IMG/VR virus record: IMGVR_UViG_3300009504_000328
Span: 1-22,238 of that record
Length of the DNA stretch: 22,238 nucleotides
Reading direction: 5' to 3' (one strand)
From: a virus
Made by a program: the position numbers and the translations under genes. Positions within the stretch are counted from its first letter, which is position 1; every line of letters starts with the position of its first letter. Under the pieces are notes generated by a model, which was given only the letters and a program-made list of their open reading frames with translations, was not told where the DNA came from and ran no database searches. Of the stretch, positions 5,775 through 14,162 are shown one piece after another.

Positions 5775-6865
5775 ACCTACAAGCATTTAATACTGCATTG
5801 ATTATATTGACTGAGCAGATGCTTCCAGACGAGAGCAGTATTGATAGGTATATCATGCCTATCGTCAGGTATATGGTTGACGAGTGGGCAAGGATAAAGA
5901 AAATCATTGCCGATACGATTATTGACGCCGGCAGGAAGCCGATTAGCGAGGCGATATTGAATGAGCGCGAGGTCTTCTTCCCTTCGGGCAGGCAAAACAT
6001 GGTCAAGCAGATGATAAACGCTTTGATTGGCTCTATGAGCCATGAAGTAGGCAAGCGAGTATCGGAAGCCAAACGGCAGGCAAAGATAGATTTCGCCATG
6101 CCGGGATTGACAGACCCGGACGTTGGTCCTATGAGGATTACATTGACACGCGAGGGCTTACAGGAAGTTATTGACGCTTTGGATTATCAGAAGGACTTTA
6201 TTGACGATTACAGGCAGACAACTGAGGAGCGCGTGATGCGGCTATTGCAGGCGCGTTATGGCTCGATAACCGACTTGAAAGATAACGTCTATCGAGAATT
6301 CAGGATTGACCGCGACCAGACGATGCGGCTGTTTCATCGCGAAGTCGAGGGATACGCCAAGAAGGTTATTGATGGGACGATGGATGTTGAGAGCTTTGTC
6401 AGCAACATGGAGTCGTCAATCGGCAAGTTTTACGAAAGGCTGTATCGCGAGGGCAAGAACGTAACGGATTTGGCTGACTGGGAGCGCGAGTTGATCAGGA
6501 AGCAGACGGAGAGCCAACGTCAATATCTGAATAATTTCGCTGATTATATCCGCACCAAGCAGGCGACTGGCAAGGAACTGACATCGTATATCGAGGCTAG
6601 AGCGGATTTATATGCCGAACGCGGGTCGGCAATGTTTGAGGCAGGTCAGGTGAACGCGTGGCCGGATGACGTATTAATTGACTGGGTGATGCAACCTGCG
6701 GAGCATTGCACTACATGCCCGATATATCAATCTAATTCTCCCTATACGAAAGAGACGTTGCCCGGCTATCCGGGCGAGGGCTTTCATCTTACGCAATGCG
6801 GGACGAACTGCAAATGTCTGCTTAGGGTTAGTGATTTGTATGTCGGCGAACTGAGAGGGATTTGA
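5771..6865 (+). CDS. Minor head / head morphogenesis protein (364 aa)
   Basis: Likely SPP1 gp7 / Mu F-like minor head protein, which binds the portal and takes part in head assembly. The N-terminal two thirds are predicted helical and charged. The C-terminal module is the diagnostic part: WVMQPAEHCTTCPIY, then a segment ending in LTQCGTNCKCLLRV, with Cys pairs matching the zinc-like cluster of Mu F-type proteins. Position directly after the portal (ATGA overlap) and before the protease/capsid gene supports this. Nothing is truncated. Confidence 0.85.
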   Translation: MNLQAFNTALIILTEQMLPDESSIDRYIMPIVRYMVDEWARIKKIIADTIIDAGRKPISEAILNEREVFFPSGRQNMVKQMINALIGSMSHEVGKRVSEAKRQAKIDFAMPGLTDPDVGPMRITLTREGLQEVIDALDYQKDFIDDYRQTTEERVMRLLQARYGSITDLKDNVYREFRIDRDQTMRLFHREVEGYAKKVIDGTMDVESFVSNMESSIGKFYERLYREGKNVTDLADWERELIRKQTESQRQYLNNFADYIRTKQATGKELTSYIEARADLYAERGSAMFEAGQVNAWPDDVLIDWVMQPAEHCTTCPIYQSNSPYTKETLPGYPGEGFHLTQCGTNCKCLLRVSDLYVGELRGI

Positions 6866-6866
6866 T

Positions 6867-9800
6867 ATGCCATACCCGAATCAACATGCGGCTCGGATTA
6901 GAGAGCCGGAGGGATTTATTAAGACGTCATTCATCACGAAGCAAATCGCTGCTGGGATCACGATAATCGCCGGCAAGCTGAAAAGCGGTGGGACGGCTCT
7001 TGTAACGCAGGCTTATAGATTCGCAAAGGACAAATATACCGCTTCGGCGGCAAAAGAGTGGATGAAACGGAATAAGATTAAGTATATCAAATTTGAGGAA
7101 GCTGAGGACACAAAAGACACAAACGAGGTGAACGATATGGCGAAAAAAGGCAAATTGGACAAAAATGAAATATATGCCACGATTCCAAATAGTATTGAAT
7201 CTATGTTAAACAAAATCAAAGACGCTATTGATAAAAATAATCCCTTTGGCATGTTGCGGGATAATGAATATGTAAGCGTTGAGGCTACTTTTGATGATTC
7301 TATAATAGTCTATAAATGGGGTGATGGAGAGCGCAAATATTATCAAGCTAAATGGAAGACAAATAAAGAAGGCGAGGTGGAGTTCTCAGATATAAAGCAA
7401 GTTGAAGTGAATGCGGTTATAAAAGTCAAAAATGAGATGCGCGAAAGAGCCGCTATGGTATCTTTGAATGAATCGGTTGATATGAATGAGACGATTGATA
7501 TTTCGTTCATATTAGAGAAGAAGGAAGAGGAAGCTGACGAATTAGAGAATTATTCTAGCAAGGCAATTTTCAAGCAAGAACATTCGGGTAATAATCGCGA
7601 ATATCCGCCGCAGGTAATGAAGGAGGCTATTGATGACGTAAAGAGCCGATTGCCGATTTTGATGGAGATACAGCATCCTAGAGATGGCAATATGGTGACG
7701 GATTTGGAGAAGACGGCGGCAATCATCAATAAAGTTGAACGCACCGATGACGGGCAGATAATACTTGAGGACATAAAGTTTGTGCCGACTGAGGCTGGTA
7801 AGACGATGTTTGGATTGTCTAAGACATTAGCGAAGTCGGGCGCAAAGTTAGGAATAAGTCAGAGGGCGACTGGTAAGTCGCATTATGTTAAAAACGAATC
7901 AACAGGGGCTGTCAAGGAAGTTGTTGACTGGCTACGAATCAAGAAATGGGACTTTACCGCTCCCAACGAACAGGGCGTTAAGGACGCACAATTTGAGCTA
8001 TTAATGGAGGAAAACGAGATGGCAGACAAAAAGGTATTGACCGAAGATGAAGTAACCGCGCTTTTGGGCGCGCAAAAGACTGAATTTATGACTATGATTG
8101 ATGAACTAAAAAATGCGCAAGCTGAACCGCCAAAGGTTGAAGAGCCGAAGGTTGAGCCAAAGCAGGAGAAGAAAGAAGAGTCAGATGGCAACAAGCTAAT
8201 CCTTGAGATGCAACAGAAGTTTAATGATGCAACAGAGAAGCTCAACCGTTTGACTCGTAAAGAGCAGATGACGGAACTCATCACAACTGGCACGAGGCTG
8301 ATGACTGAGGAACTAACGAAAGAGGATTATAAGCGATTCTCCGAAGCCGAAAAGAAGGTCTTGCTGGAGAGCGTAGATTTTGAGGTTGTATATCCGAAAG
8401 TTGATATGAGCAAGCCAGAAAGCATCACTGCTACGATTCTGGAATCGCTCAAAAACGAGATCAACCAGCTTGATAGGCTGATTGCGGCTTCTAAGCTCCG
8501 CGAGACGGGCTATCCGAAAAAGGGTACTGGCAACGGGATAACAAATGTCGAGGTGATAAATGAGAATGTTCCCGGCATGGAGCAAATCAAACGGCTAGAG
8601 AAAGACGTTGAACGCGCGATTGACCCGTACAATAAATACTGGAAACTCCCTGACGACCATCATGGACAGAGCGTTATCAATGAGATAATGAATAAGTATT
8701 ACAAGGACAATCATGAGAAGCTGATGCTGGAAGCAAACGAGGAATTCAAGCAGGATGATATAGGCGCGCGGATTGCGACAATCAACGCTGTTGTGATACC
8801 AGCGGCATTGAGACGATTGACGGCGATGAAGTTCTGCAATGTAGTGAACATGAAGGCATTGCTGGATTTTGTGCTGATAGAATCGTATGTGCCGACAATC
8901 GAGAGCAATGTTCATACCAATCTGGCATTATTCCAGCCAACTGAGGATGGGACGCTCACAATGGTTGGGTCAACCACCGTGGGCTATCCGATAGTTGCCA
9001 CTGAGAAAGGCTTCAGGACGATGATAACGACAAAGGCTATCGCTACAGCGAAAAATAGCGTTATTGATCCGGTGGTGATGTCAGTCGCGTCTATGGCGAA
9101 GCTAGGGGCGCAAATAACGGATCAGTACATATACGAATTTGTGATCGCTAGAACGCAGGGCTATGATGCTAGTGAGGTCTCGTCGTGGGAAACGCTGACT
9201 AAAGTAGGCGCTACGGCTGAATATCAGTCAGTCAATCAGGGCTGGATAAAGTATGAGCCATATAAGCATTATGACGGCAATGGCAACCCGGATGACGCGA
9301 AGCTCCTGAATCTGTTTGGCACGACATCGGGGAATGTATTGCAAAAGATTGAAATCGGTCATGGAGGTACTCCGACTGTGCTGACTTATGGGACGCATTA
9401 CACAATCAATTTTGCCGATGGGTCGGTGACATTGACCGCAGCGGGTGTTTCGGCTGTCTCAACTGACGATGTGAAGGCTAAATATTCATATACGAATAAC
9501 GCTAAATTCTGGAGCGTGACAGGCGGAGCGGGAACCGTGACGCTATATGACTGGCTCTTGAACTTGCAACAGATGATCGGGCAGGCAAAGGTATTGATTC
9601 GCAAGCGGCATTATGATCCAGATTTTGCCGTTGCGGGCATAACGGTTGAGGACTTGATTTCTAAGGGTCCGCAGTTTAACGCCTCGATGTCACAGCAAGG
9701 AAGCGTCAAGGACGCGTTGACTAATGTTATCACTTATGACGGCTTGCCGATGGACAGATCGGGCTGGGCGCCTGATCACTGGGTTATCGTTGGGGCTAAA

Positions 9801-9965
9801 GGCGCGGTAATCTTCGGCGTGCATACTCCGCCAATGGTTTCTGGACCTGTTGAAGACACAACGACTACGAGCAAGTATTACAAGTATAACGGCTTTACGG
9901 CTGTTGATGTGCCTGTGCCGGCGCAGTTCTCGCTGGTTGGCATCACAGATTTAGCGAGTTTATAA
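6867..9965 (+). CDS. Prohead protease-scaffold-major capsid fusion (1032 aa)
   Basis: One uninterrupted frame encodes what is usually two or three genes. Residues 1-90: an N-terminal domain (PYPNQHAARIREPEGF start) as seen ahead of phage proteases. 91-214: an unassigned insert. About 215-384: a T4 gp21-like serine protease with NNREYPP (242-248), catalytic His270 in EIQHPRDG and Ser331 in GISQRATG. 385-566: an acidic, Lys/Glu/Pro-rich then coiled-coil scaffold or delta region. About 567-1032: an HK97-type capsid protein with an inserted beta domain near 'THYTINFADGSVTL'. Strong internal ribosome-binding sites precede Met91 and Met385 in frame, so shorter products are likely. Candidate (L/I)XE cleavage motifs are LRE (544-546) and INE (564-566). 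Confidence 0.88.
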   Translation: MPYPNQHAARIREPEGFIKTSFITKQIAAGITIIAGKLKSGGTALVTQAYRFAKDKYTASAAKEWMKRNKIKYIKFEEAEDTKDTNEVNDMAKKGKLDKNEIYATIPNSIESMLNKIKDAIDKNNPFGMLRDNEYVSVEATFDDSIIVYKWGDGERKYYQAKWKTNKEGEVEFSDIKQVEVNAVIKVKNEMRERAAMVSLNESVDMNETIDISFILEKKEEEADELENYSSKAIFKQEHSGNNREYPPQVMKEAIDDVKSRLPILMEIQHPRDGNMVTDLEKTAAIINKVERTDDGQIILEDIKFVPTEAGKTMFGLSKTLAKSGAKLGISQRATGKSHYVKNESTGAVKEVVDWLRIKKWDFTAPNEQGVKDAQFELLMEENEMADKKVLTEDEVTALLGAQKTEFMTMIDELKNAQAEPPKVEEPKVEPKQEKKEESDGNKLILEMQQKFNDATEKLNRLTRKEQMTELITTGTRLMTEELTKEDYKRFSEAEKKVLLESVDFEVVYPKVDMSKPESITATILESLKNEINQLDRLIAASKLRETGYPKKGTGNGITNVEVINENVPGMEQIKRLEKDVERAIDPYNKYWKLPDDHHGQSVINEIMNKYYKDNHEKLMLEANEEFKQDDIGARIATINAVVIPAALRRLTAMKFCNVVNMKALLDFVLIESYVPTIESNVHTNLALFQPTEDGTLTMVGSTTVGYPIVATEKGFRTMITTKAIATAKNSVIDPVVMSVASMAKLGAQITDQYIYEFVIARTQGYDASEVSSWETLTKVGATAEYQSVNQGWIKYEPYKHYDGNGNPDDAKLLNLFGTTSGNVLQKIEIGHGGTPTVLTYGTHYTINFADGSVTLTAAGVSAVSTDDVKAKYSYTNNAKFWSVTGGAGTVTLYDWLLNLQQMIGQAKVLIRKRHYDPDFAVAGITVEDLISKGPQFNASMSQQGSVKDALTNVITYDGLPMDRSGWAPDHWVIVGAKGAVIFGVHTPPMVSGPVEDTTTTSKYYKYNGFTAVDVPVPAQFSLVGITDLASL
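7125..7139 (+). promoter_or_regulatory. Internal ribosome-binding site and start at Met91
   Basis: GAGGTG (7125-7130) lies 6 bases before an in-frame ATG (7137), at the junction between the N-terminal domain and the rest of the protease-capsid fusion. Initiation here would give a 942-residue product starting MAKKGKLDKNE. Confidence 0.5.
8006..8021 (+). promoter_or_regulatory. Internal ribosome-binding site and start at Met385
   Basis: GGAGG (8006-8010) is followed after 8 bases by an in-frame ATG (8019). It falls exactly between the protease domain and the scaffold region. Initiation gives a 648-residue scaffold-capsid protein (MADKKVLTEDEV) without protease, comparable in logic to the nested lambda C/Nu3 start. 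Confidence 0.7.
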
Positions 9966-9997
9966 TAGAATAGCGTAACTGTGTATATAACAATAAT

Positions 9998-10029
9998 CGC
10001 TAATGGGTGTAAATATACATCCATTAGCG
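9998..10029 (+). promoter_or_regulatory. 14-bp hairpin between capsid and next gene
   Basis: Bases 9998-10011 pair with 10016-10029 (CGCTAATGG/CCATTAGCG at the base, one G-T pair inside) around an AATA loop. The following TTCTTGG is not a good U-tract, so it is more likely a mild attenuator, RNA-processing or stability element than a full terminator. It lies just before the GGAGG of the next gene. Confidence 0.55.
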
Positions 10030-10047
10030 TTCTTGGAGGAAAGATAA

Positions 10048-11493
10048 ATGGCTAAGTTAAAGGATACAGTAGAATATCAGGACGCTATCGGTTCACGTGA
10101 CGATGCGGCATCCGCAGCCGCTGGGGCGTCATTGATTGCGTTACAGCGTCAAATTCTCGATACTGTCGGAGTATATGAAGGCGGGGCAGTAACGGCTATT
10201 CTAGGCGCGCTAAACGTTGCGGCGGCGACTGGCGCAGTTGGCACGAATAAGACGATGATGGCTTATCTGAAGCAGTTAGTCACCGAAGGCATCGCCAGAG
10301 ACGCGGTTATCGGCGCGAAGAATACCGCGGCGGCAACTGGCGCGATTAGCGATGAGAAGCTATTGATGGCTTATATCAAGCAAATTGTGACCGAAAGCAT
10401 CGCTAGGGATGGCGTTATTGGGTTAAAAGATACTGCCGCGGCAACCGGAGCGGTTACTGATGAAGACCTTATTATGGGCTATATCAAGCAATTAGTCACC
10501 GAAGGCATTGCCAGAGATGGCGTTATTGGGTTAAAAGACACTGCCGCGGCAACCGGGGCGATTAGCGATGAGAAGCTATTGATGGCTTATATCAAGCAAA
10601 TTGTGACTGAAGGAATCGCCAGGGACGCGGTGATTGGCTTGAAAGACACCGCCGCGGCAAGCGGCGCGGTTGGCGATGAAAAACTGTTGATGGCTTATGC
10701 TAAACAGCTAGTCACAGAAGGAATTGCTAGAGACGCGGTGGTAGGCGGCTTAACGGATGCGGCAAGCGATACCGTTGATGTGTCGACAATCGTGATGCTT
10801 TTGCGACAGATAGTCGAGGCGGTTAATAATGGCACAGGAGCGGCGATTGGAGAGAATTTATCGCTTGTTGACTTGTTAGGTGCGTTTGACGGTGGAGCCG
10901 ATCCACAGGGCGATATATTCCAAGCGCTTGGCGTTGACGAAAATAACTCAATAGTTGACTTATTAGGCGCGTTTGATGGCGACGCGGATCCACAGGGCGA
11001 CATCTTCCAAGCTCTTGGCGTGGATGAGAATAATTCAGTCAAGGATTTGATTGATATTGTTTTAGCGGCGCAACTGCCGAAGCTGGCAAAGAAAAAGGTT
11101 GATTATGACGGCTCGTCAGGGAACGGTCAGGCAGGCGTTGTTGTGCCTTTATTTACCGTAACCGGCGGCGTTAAGTTGAAGCTATACGCTATCTGTACGG
11201 ATGATTTAATAGAAGGCGAGGGTGATGGCACAACTGAGGTTGGCATAGTCGGGACAACCGATGCGCTGATAGCCACGACTACATCAGCCGCTATAGACGA
11301 GGGCGAGATATGGCATGACGCCTCTCCAGACGCTAAAGTGGAACTCGAATCTGTCGCGACAGAATATATACTTGGCGATGGGCAGAATGTTATCCAGACA
11401 ATTACTACCCGTAACATTACCGATGGGACGATAGAGTTTTGCGTTGAGTGGACGCCTTTGACGGCTGATGGCGATGTGACGCCTGTATCGTAA
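10048..11493 (+). CDS. Repeat-rich structural protein, putative capsid decoration/head fibre (481 aa)
   Basis: No enzyme motif. Residues 60-239 are five tandem 36-residue repeats with core MAYIKQLVTEGIARDAVIG and linker KDTAAATGA, likely helical. Residues 272-329 are two 29-residue repeats (LLGAFDGGADPQGD... ALGVDENN). The C-terminal domain (about 345-481) is beta-rich and clearly paralogous to the whole next gene, sharing EIWHDASPDA, CTDDL and a common strand order. ATG 10048 has GGAGG 8 bases upstream. Its place directly after the capsid gene and before the connectors suggests a virion surface protein; the shared C-terminal domain would be the capsid-binding or trimerising part. A fibre-like role is inferred, not shown. 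Confidence 0.7.
   Translation: MAKLKDTVEYQDAIGSRDDAASAAAGASLIALQRQILDTVGVYEGGAVTAILGALNVAAATGAVGTNKTMMAYLKQLVTEGIARDAVIGAKNTAAATGAISDEKLLMAYIKQIVTESIARDGVIGLKDTAAATGAVTDEDLIMGYIKQLVTEGIARDGVIGLKDTAAATGAISDEKLLMAYIKQIVTEGIARDAVIGLKDTAAASGAVGDEKLLMAYAKQLVTEGIARDAVVGGLTDAASDTVDVSTIVMLLRQIVEAVNNGTGAAIGENLSLVDLLGAFDGGADPQGDIFQALGVDENNSIVDLLGAFDGDADPQGDIFQALGVDENNSVKDLIDIVLAAQLPKLAKKKVDYDGSSGNGQAGVVVPLFTVTGGVKLKLYAICTDDLIEGEGDGTTEVGIVGTTDALIATTTSAAIDEGEIWHDASPDAKVELESVATEYILGDGQNVIQTITTRNITDGTIEFCVEWTPLTADGDVTPVS
10225..10764 (+). repeat. Five tandem 108-base coding repeats
   Basis: Each unit encodes 36 residues of the form ATGA[IV]xDEKLLMAYIKQ followed by [IL]VTE[GS]IARD[AG]VIGLKDTAA. Units 2-4 are the most alike, also at DNA level (shared ATTAGCGATGAGAAGCTATT). 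Expansion by unequal recombination or slippage is likely. Confidence 0.9.
10861..11034 (+). repeat. Two tandem 87-base coding repeats
   Basis: Units 10861-10947 and 10948-11034 each encode 29 residues beginning S[LI]VDLLGAFDG and ending ALGVDENN. They are nearly identical in protein and very similar in DNA. Confidence 0.88.
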
Positions 11494-11516
11494 CAATAAA
11501 GCGAGGTGTTAGCTAA

Positions 11517-11960
11517 ATGCAATTATTTGAGAAATTGGACGTTAGCAGTTATTTAGCTAAGAAGACAATTATCTTTGATGGCGATACAGGAAGCGGCGAG
11601 GTGGGCGCAGTTGACGTATTCAATATTACTGGCTTAGTCAAGGCGAGGTTTATTGCGCGCTGTACTGATGATTTAGTTTCGGATAACGACCCTGGAGGCG
11701 CGACGATCAGCATGGGCGTTAGCGGCAGTGAGACGGCATTTATCGCGTTGACAACTGCTGAGAATATTGATGAGGACGAGATATGGCATGACGCCTCTCC
11801 AGACGCTACTATTGAATTAGAGAGCGTTGCGCCATGGTATTTTATCAATGGCGAAGATGTGATATTAGACGTTGGGACGGATGATATTGTTGACGGCGCG
11901 ATAGAGATAATATGCGAGTATATACCGTTTTCGGATAACGCATCGGTAGCGATAGCGTGA
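11517..11960 (+). CDS. Putative capsid decoration protein, paralogue of upstream C-terminus (147 aa)
   Basis: A stand-alone copy of the C-terminal domain of the preceding protein: matching TGSGEVGAV / SGNGQAGVV, ARCTDDL / AICTDDL, DEDEIWHDASPDA / DEGEIWHDASPDA and ELESVA. The two genes share an identical 32-base stretch (11304-11335 and 11777-11808). Probably beta-rich and acidic; no enzyme motif or membrane segment. GAGGTG lies before ATG 11517, 23 bases after the previous stop. A small beta-rich protein here is likely a head decoration protein. A free domain plus a domain-tethered repeat fibre suggests the two may form mixed oligomers on the capsid. Confidence 0.68.
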   Translation: MQLFEKLDVSSYLAKKTIIFDGDTGSGEVGAVDVFNITGLVKARFIARCTDDLVSDNDPGGATISMGVSGSETAFIALTTAENIDEDEIWHDASPDATIELESVAPWYFINGEDVILDVGTDDIVDGAIEIICEYIPFSDNASVAIA

Positions 11961-11970
11961 AGGTGATAAT

Positions 11971-12645
11971 ATGTCTTCTTTAAGTAAAGCTGATTTTATT
12001 GATGAATTGCAAGCAAGGTTGGGCGTTAGCGTTATTGGCTCATACATAGATATTGCCTTGCGCGCTTATAGCATATCCTTTCCGAAGCGTAAAGTAAGCG
12101 CGGATAATGACATTGCCGATGGCTTGTATGACTATCCTGATGATGCTATCAGTATTATCAGGATAGTTGACAGCTATTCCCGGAAGGCGATAGAGTTCAC
12201 TATCGAGGATCAGGGCGAAGGCGATAAAATCCGCTTGGGACGCATAATGGAGCCGTCTTATGCCGCGCTTCTTGATACTGTGTATTATGATAATCCATTG
12301 GCTTTATCGGTTAGCAAGAGAACTACGTCTTATTCAAGGTTCGATATTGAGTATACGTTATTGCAAACGATGGCAACGATTGACGATATGGGCTTAGAGG
12401 CGATTGCCGATTATGTCGAGTATCTCGCCTTGAACAACAAGGCAAGCGCGGTATCGGTGGAAGCGGCAAATAGTTCTGAGCGCGTTGCGGAGAGCATAAC
12501 TGATCAGGATAGCACAGGGGCGTCAACGACTATCAAATATTCTTCGGCAAAGGAGACGTCTAATACTTTGAGACAGCAGGCAGATGAGGCGTTAAAGCGT
12601 TTTAAGGATGCGGCAAAATATGCCGCTTATGGGACGAGGAGCTAG
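11971..12645 (+). CDS. Putative head-tail connector/adaptor (224 aa)
   Basis: Located right after the head genes and before other connector genes. The N-terminus (SSLSKADFIDELQARLG) and the middle (DGLYDYPDDAISIIRIVDSYS, the YPDD strand turn) resemble phage adaptor proteins that bind the portal ring. A long helical, Ala- and Lys-rich C-terminus (LRQQADEALKRFKDAAKYAA) could insert along the portal. AAGGTG precedes the ATG. The gene has no catalytic motif. The role is inferred mainly from gene order. Confidence 0.6.
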   Translation: MSSLSKADFIDELQARLGVSVIGSYIDIALRAYSISFPKRKVSADNDIADGLYDYPDDAISIIRIVDSYSRKAIEFTIEDQGEGDKIRLGRIMEPSYAALLDTVYYDNPLALSVSKRTTSYSRFDIEYTLLQTMATIDDMGLEAIADYVEYLALNNKASAVSVEAANSSERVAESITDQDSTGASTTIKYSSAKETSNTLRQQADEALKRFKDAAKYAAYGTRS

Positions 12646-12648
12646 ATA

Positions 12649-13110
12649 ATGGGCGAACCTGAACCGGAACCAACGATTGAATATACATACTTATGGTGTA
12701 CTACAGCGGAGATACAAGCCTTCCTTGACGCCGAATCGGTCATCACTATCGGCAATGAGACGGGGACGTATTCGGAAGATGACGCTATGATTCTGGAGAA
12801 TGGGATCGTATATGAGATCGTATCGTATCTCAGTCCGTTTTTTGTGATCTCCGTAACGACTGTCAACCCACTGCTGGCGGCTATAGCCGCCAAGCTGACG
12901 GCGGCGCAGATCGGGCTGGCGCGTTTTGGCGCGTCAATGGGCAATGAGCCGGCTAATTGGACATACAGGCTCAAAAACGAGGCATGGGCGGCATTGCAGA
13001 GGATTGCCATACAGCAATCGCTACCTAATTTAGCGCCGAAGACTCTACCTTTAGAGCAGAGGCTTTTATTATCCAAGACACGTGAACGGACATTGATAGC
13101 GCAGGTGTAG
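12649..13110 (+). CDS. Putative head-tail connector, DUF1320/gp6-like (153 aa)
   Basis: A small, mostly helical protein: TTAEIQAFLDAESV near the start, then EDDAMILENGIVYEIVSYLSP, LLAAIAAKLTAAQIGLARFG, and a helical tail. The pattern 'YLxxxxxP(L/F)xxxxxxNPLLxxIAAxLTAAxI' is typical of the DUF1320 (Mu gp36-like) and related neck proteins. GAGGAG lies 8 bases before ATG 12649, overlapping the end of the preceding gene. It would sit between portal and tail in the neck. Confidence is limited because the family is defined mostly by helix pattern. Confidence 0.6.
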   Translation: MGEPEPEPTIEYTYLWCTTAEIQAFLDAESVITIGNETGTYSEDDAMILENGIVYEIVSYLSPFFVISVTTVNPLLAAIAAKLTAAQIGLARFGASMGNEPANWTYRLKNEAWAALQRIAIQQSLPNLAPKTLPLEQRLLLSKTRERTLIAQV

Positions 13111-13116
13111 TGTAAG

Positions 13117-13647
13117 ATGATTAAGATAAATTTCAGCATAACGCCGACAATAGAGGAATTAAAACAGTGGGTCGAAGGATGGGAGAAAGAGGCGATTAAG
13201 GACCTGACGCCATACTGGGATAAATACGCTAGTAGATTAGTCGCTGAAGAGATAGCCAGAGTGTTTGTTACCGAAGGCTATGGCACATGGGCGCCTTTAT
13301 CATATCAATATGCGTTAGCGAAGGCGATTAATTATCCCGGCAAGACGATTCTCAGGCGCAAGGACAGATACTTTAAGGCATCAACCCGCAAAGCCGCGCC
13401 GGGCAATATATATGATCGCGATGCGAATAAAATGACTTGGGGAGCTGACTTATCTTGGTTTGCAGGGGCTTATGACTATCCATATCCGATTGCTCATGAG
13501 GAAGGACGAGGGAATTTACCGCCGCGTCCTGTGTATGCGTTAGCGGAGAAGAGCCAAGCGTTAAAGGATAATCTTATTGTTGGATTGAAGACGTATATAC
13601 ATAAGACGATTGCTAATGAGACGAAGAAGTATTTTGGGAAGAGATAA
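13117..13647 (+). CDS. Tail completion / virion morphogenesis protein, Mu gpG-like (176 aa)
   Basis: Likely joins the tail to the head. Recognisable features of the Mu gpG / phage_tail_S group: a helical start, WAPLSYQYALAKAINYPGKT followed by ILRRKDRYFKAS (the 'W-PLS..Y...K....G..IL...G.L..S' pattern), and the terminal LPPRPVYAL. Lys-rich C-terminus. The stop overlaps the next start as TAATG at 13645-13649, implying coupled translation. The neighbouring tail-terminator-type gene supports the role. Confidence 0.78.
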   Translation: MIKINFSITPTIEELKQWVEGWEKEAIKDLTPYWDKYASRLVAEEIARVFVTEGYGTWAPLSYQYALAKAINYPGKTILRRKDRYFKASTRKAAPGNIYDRDANKMTWGADLSWFAGAYDYPYPIAHEEGRGNLPPRPVYALAEKSQALKDNLIVGLKTYIHKTIANETKKYFGKR

Positions 13648-14150
13648 TGTTTAGCACAATACCAAAACAGATATATGACAGATTATTTGCGATATTATCC
13701 ACTGCGCCGACATTGAATTATTTTAAGACTAAGCAACGGGCTTATGCTGAGGTGTCAGCGGATTTATTAGCGCCGACATTATATCCCTGGTTTTTTATTG
13801 ATGAAGGCTCTATCAGCAATTTAGAAGTTCATCGGTTTCCTAAGAATTGGGTATATCAATTTATTGTCCCGATCGTATATATGAGCTTTGCGGATAAGGG
13901 CAAGACAACGGATTTAGTCTTTAGCCAGAACTTGAATGCGAATAAAGGCACAGGCGACATGACAGCCGATATTGGCAATGTGCTATGGGCGCATAAGAAC
14001 GACTTTGGCGTGCAAGGCGTTATTGACTGGACAATCGGCAGGGTCGGGACGCCTGATGTGCTCACTGTTCAAAGGATATTAGTCAATCCATTGGTTCGAG
14101 GACGGCAGATGGATTTGGTCTTTCAGATAAGTGAAGTATTTCCTATATAG
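13647..14150 (+). CDS. Putative tail terminator protein (167 aa)
   Basis: Positioned between the tail completion gene and the tail tube gene, where siphophages carry the tail terminator that caps the tube. The sequence fits: an N-terminal helix (IPKQIYDRLFAILSTAP), a central beta strand series including YPWFFIDEGS and YQFIVPIVYMSFADKG, and a final beta segment (GRQMDLVFQISEVF). No other motif. Function is inferred from order, length and fold pattern. Confidence 0.65.
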   Translation: MFSTIPKQIYDRLFAILSTAPTLNYFKTKQRAYAEVSADLLAPTLYPWFFIDEGSISNLEVHRFPKNWVYQFIVPIVYMSFADKGKTTDLVFSQNLNANKGTGDMTADIGNVLWAHKNDFGVQGVIDWTIGRVGTPDVLTVQRILVNPLVRGRQMDLVFQISEVFPI

Positions 14151-14162
14151 GAGGAATTGACA

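Noticed and set aside
6867-9965. Fusion caused by a sequencing error
   Set aside because: Frame and codon use are continuous across both domain borders, and two separate lost stops would be needed. An error at one border cannot be fully excluded.
10225-10764. CRISPR-like spaced repeats
   Set aside because: The 108-base units are in-frame coding repeats without spacers, and the 22129-22238 repeat is likewise coding. No CRISPR array or cas genes are present.
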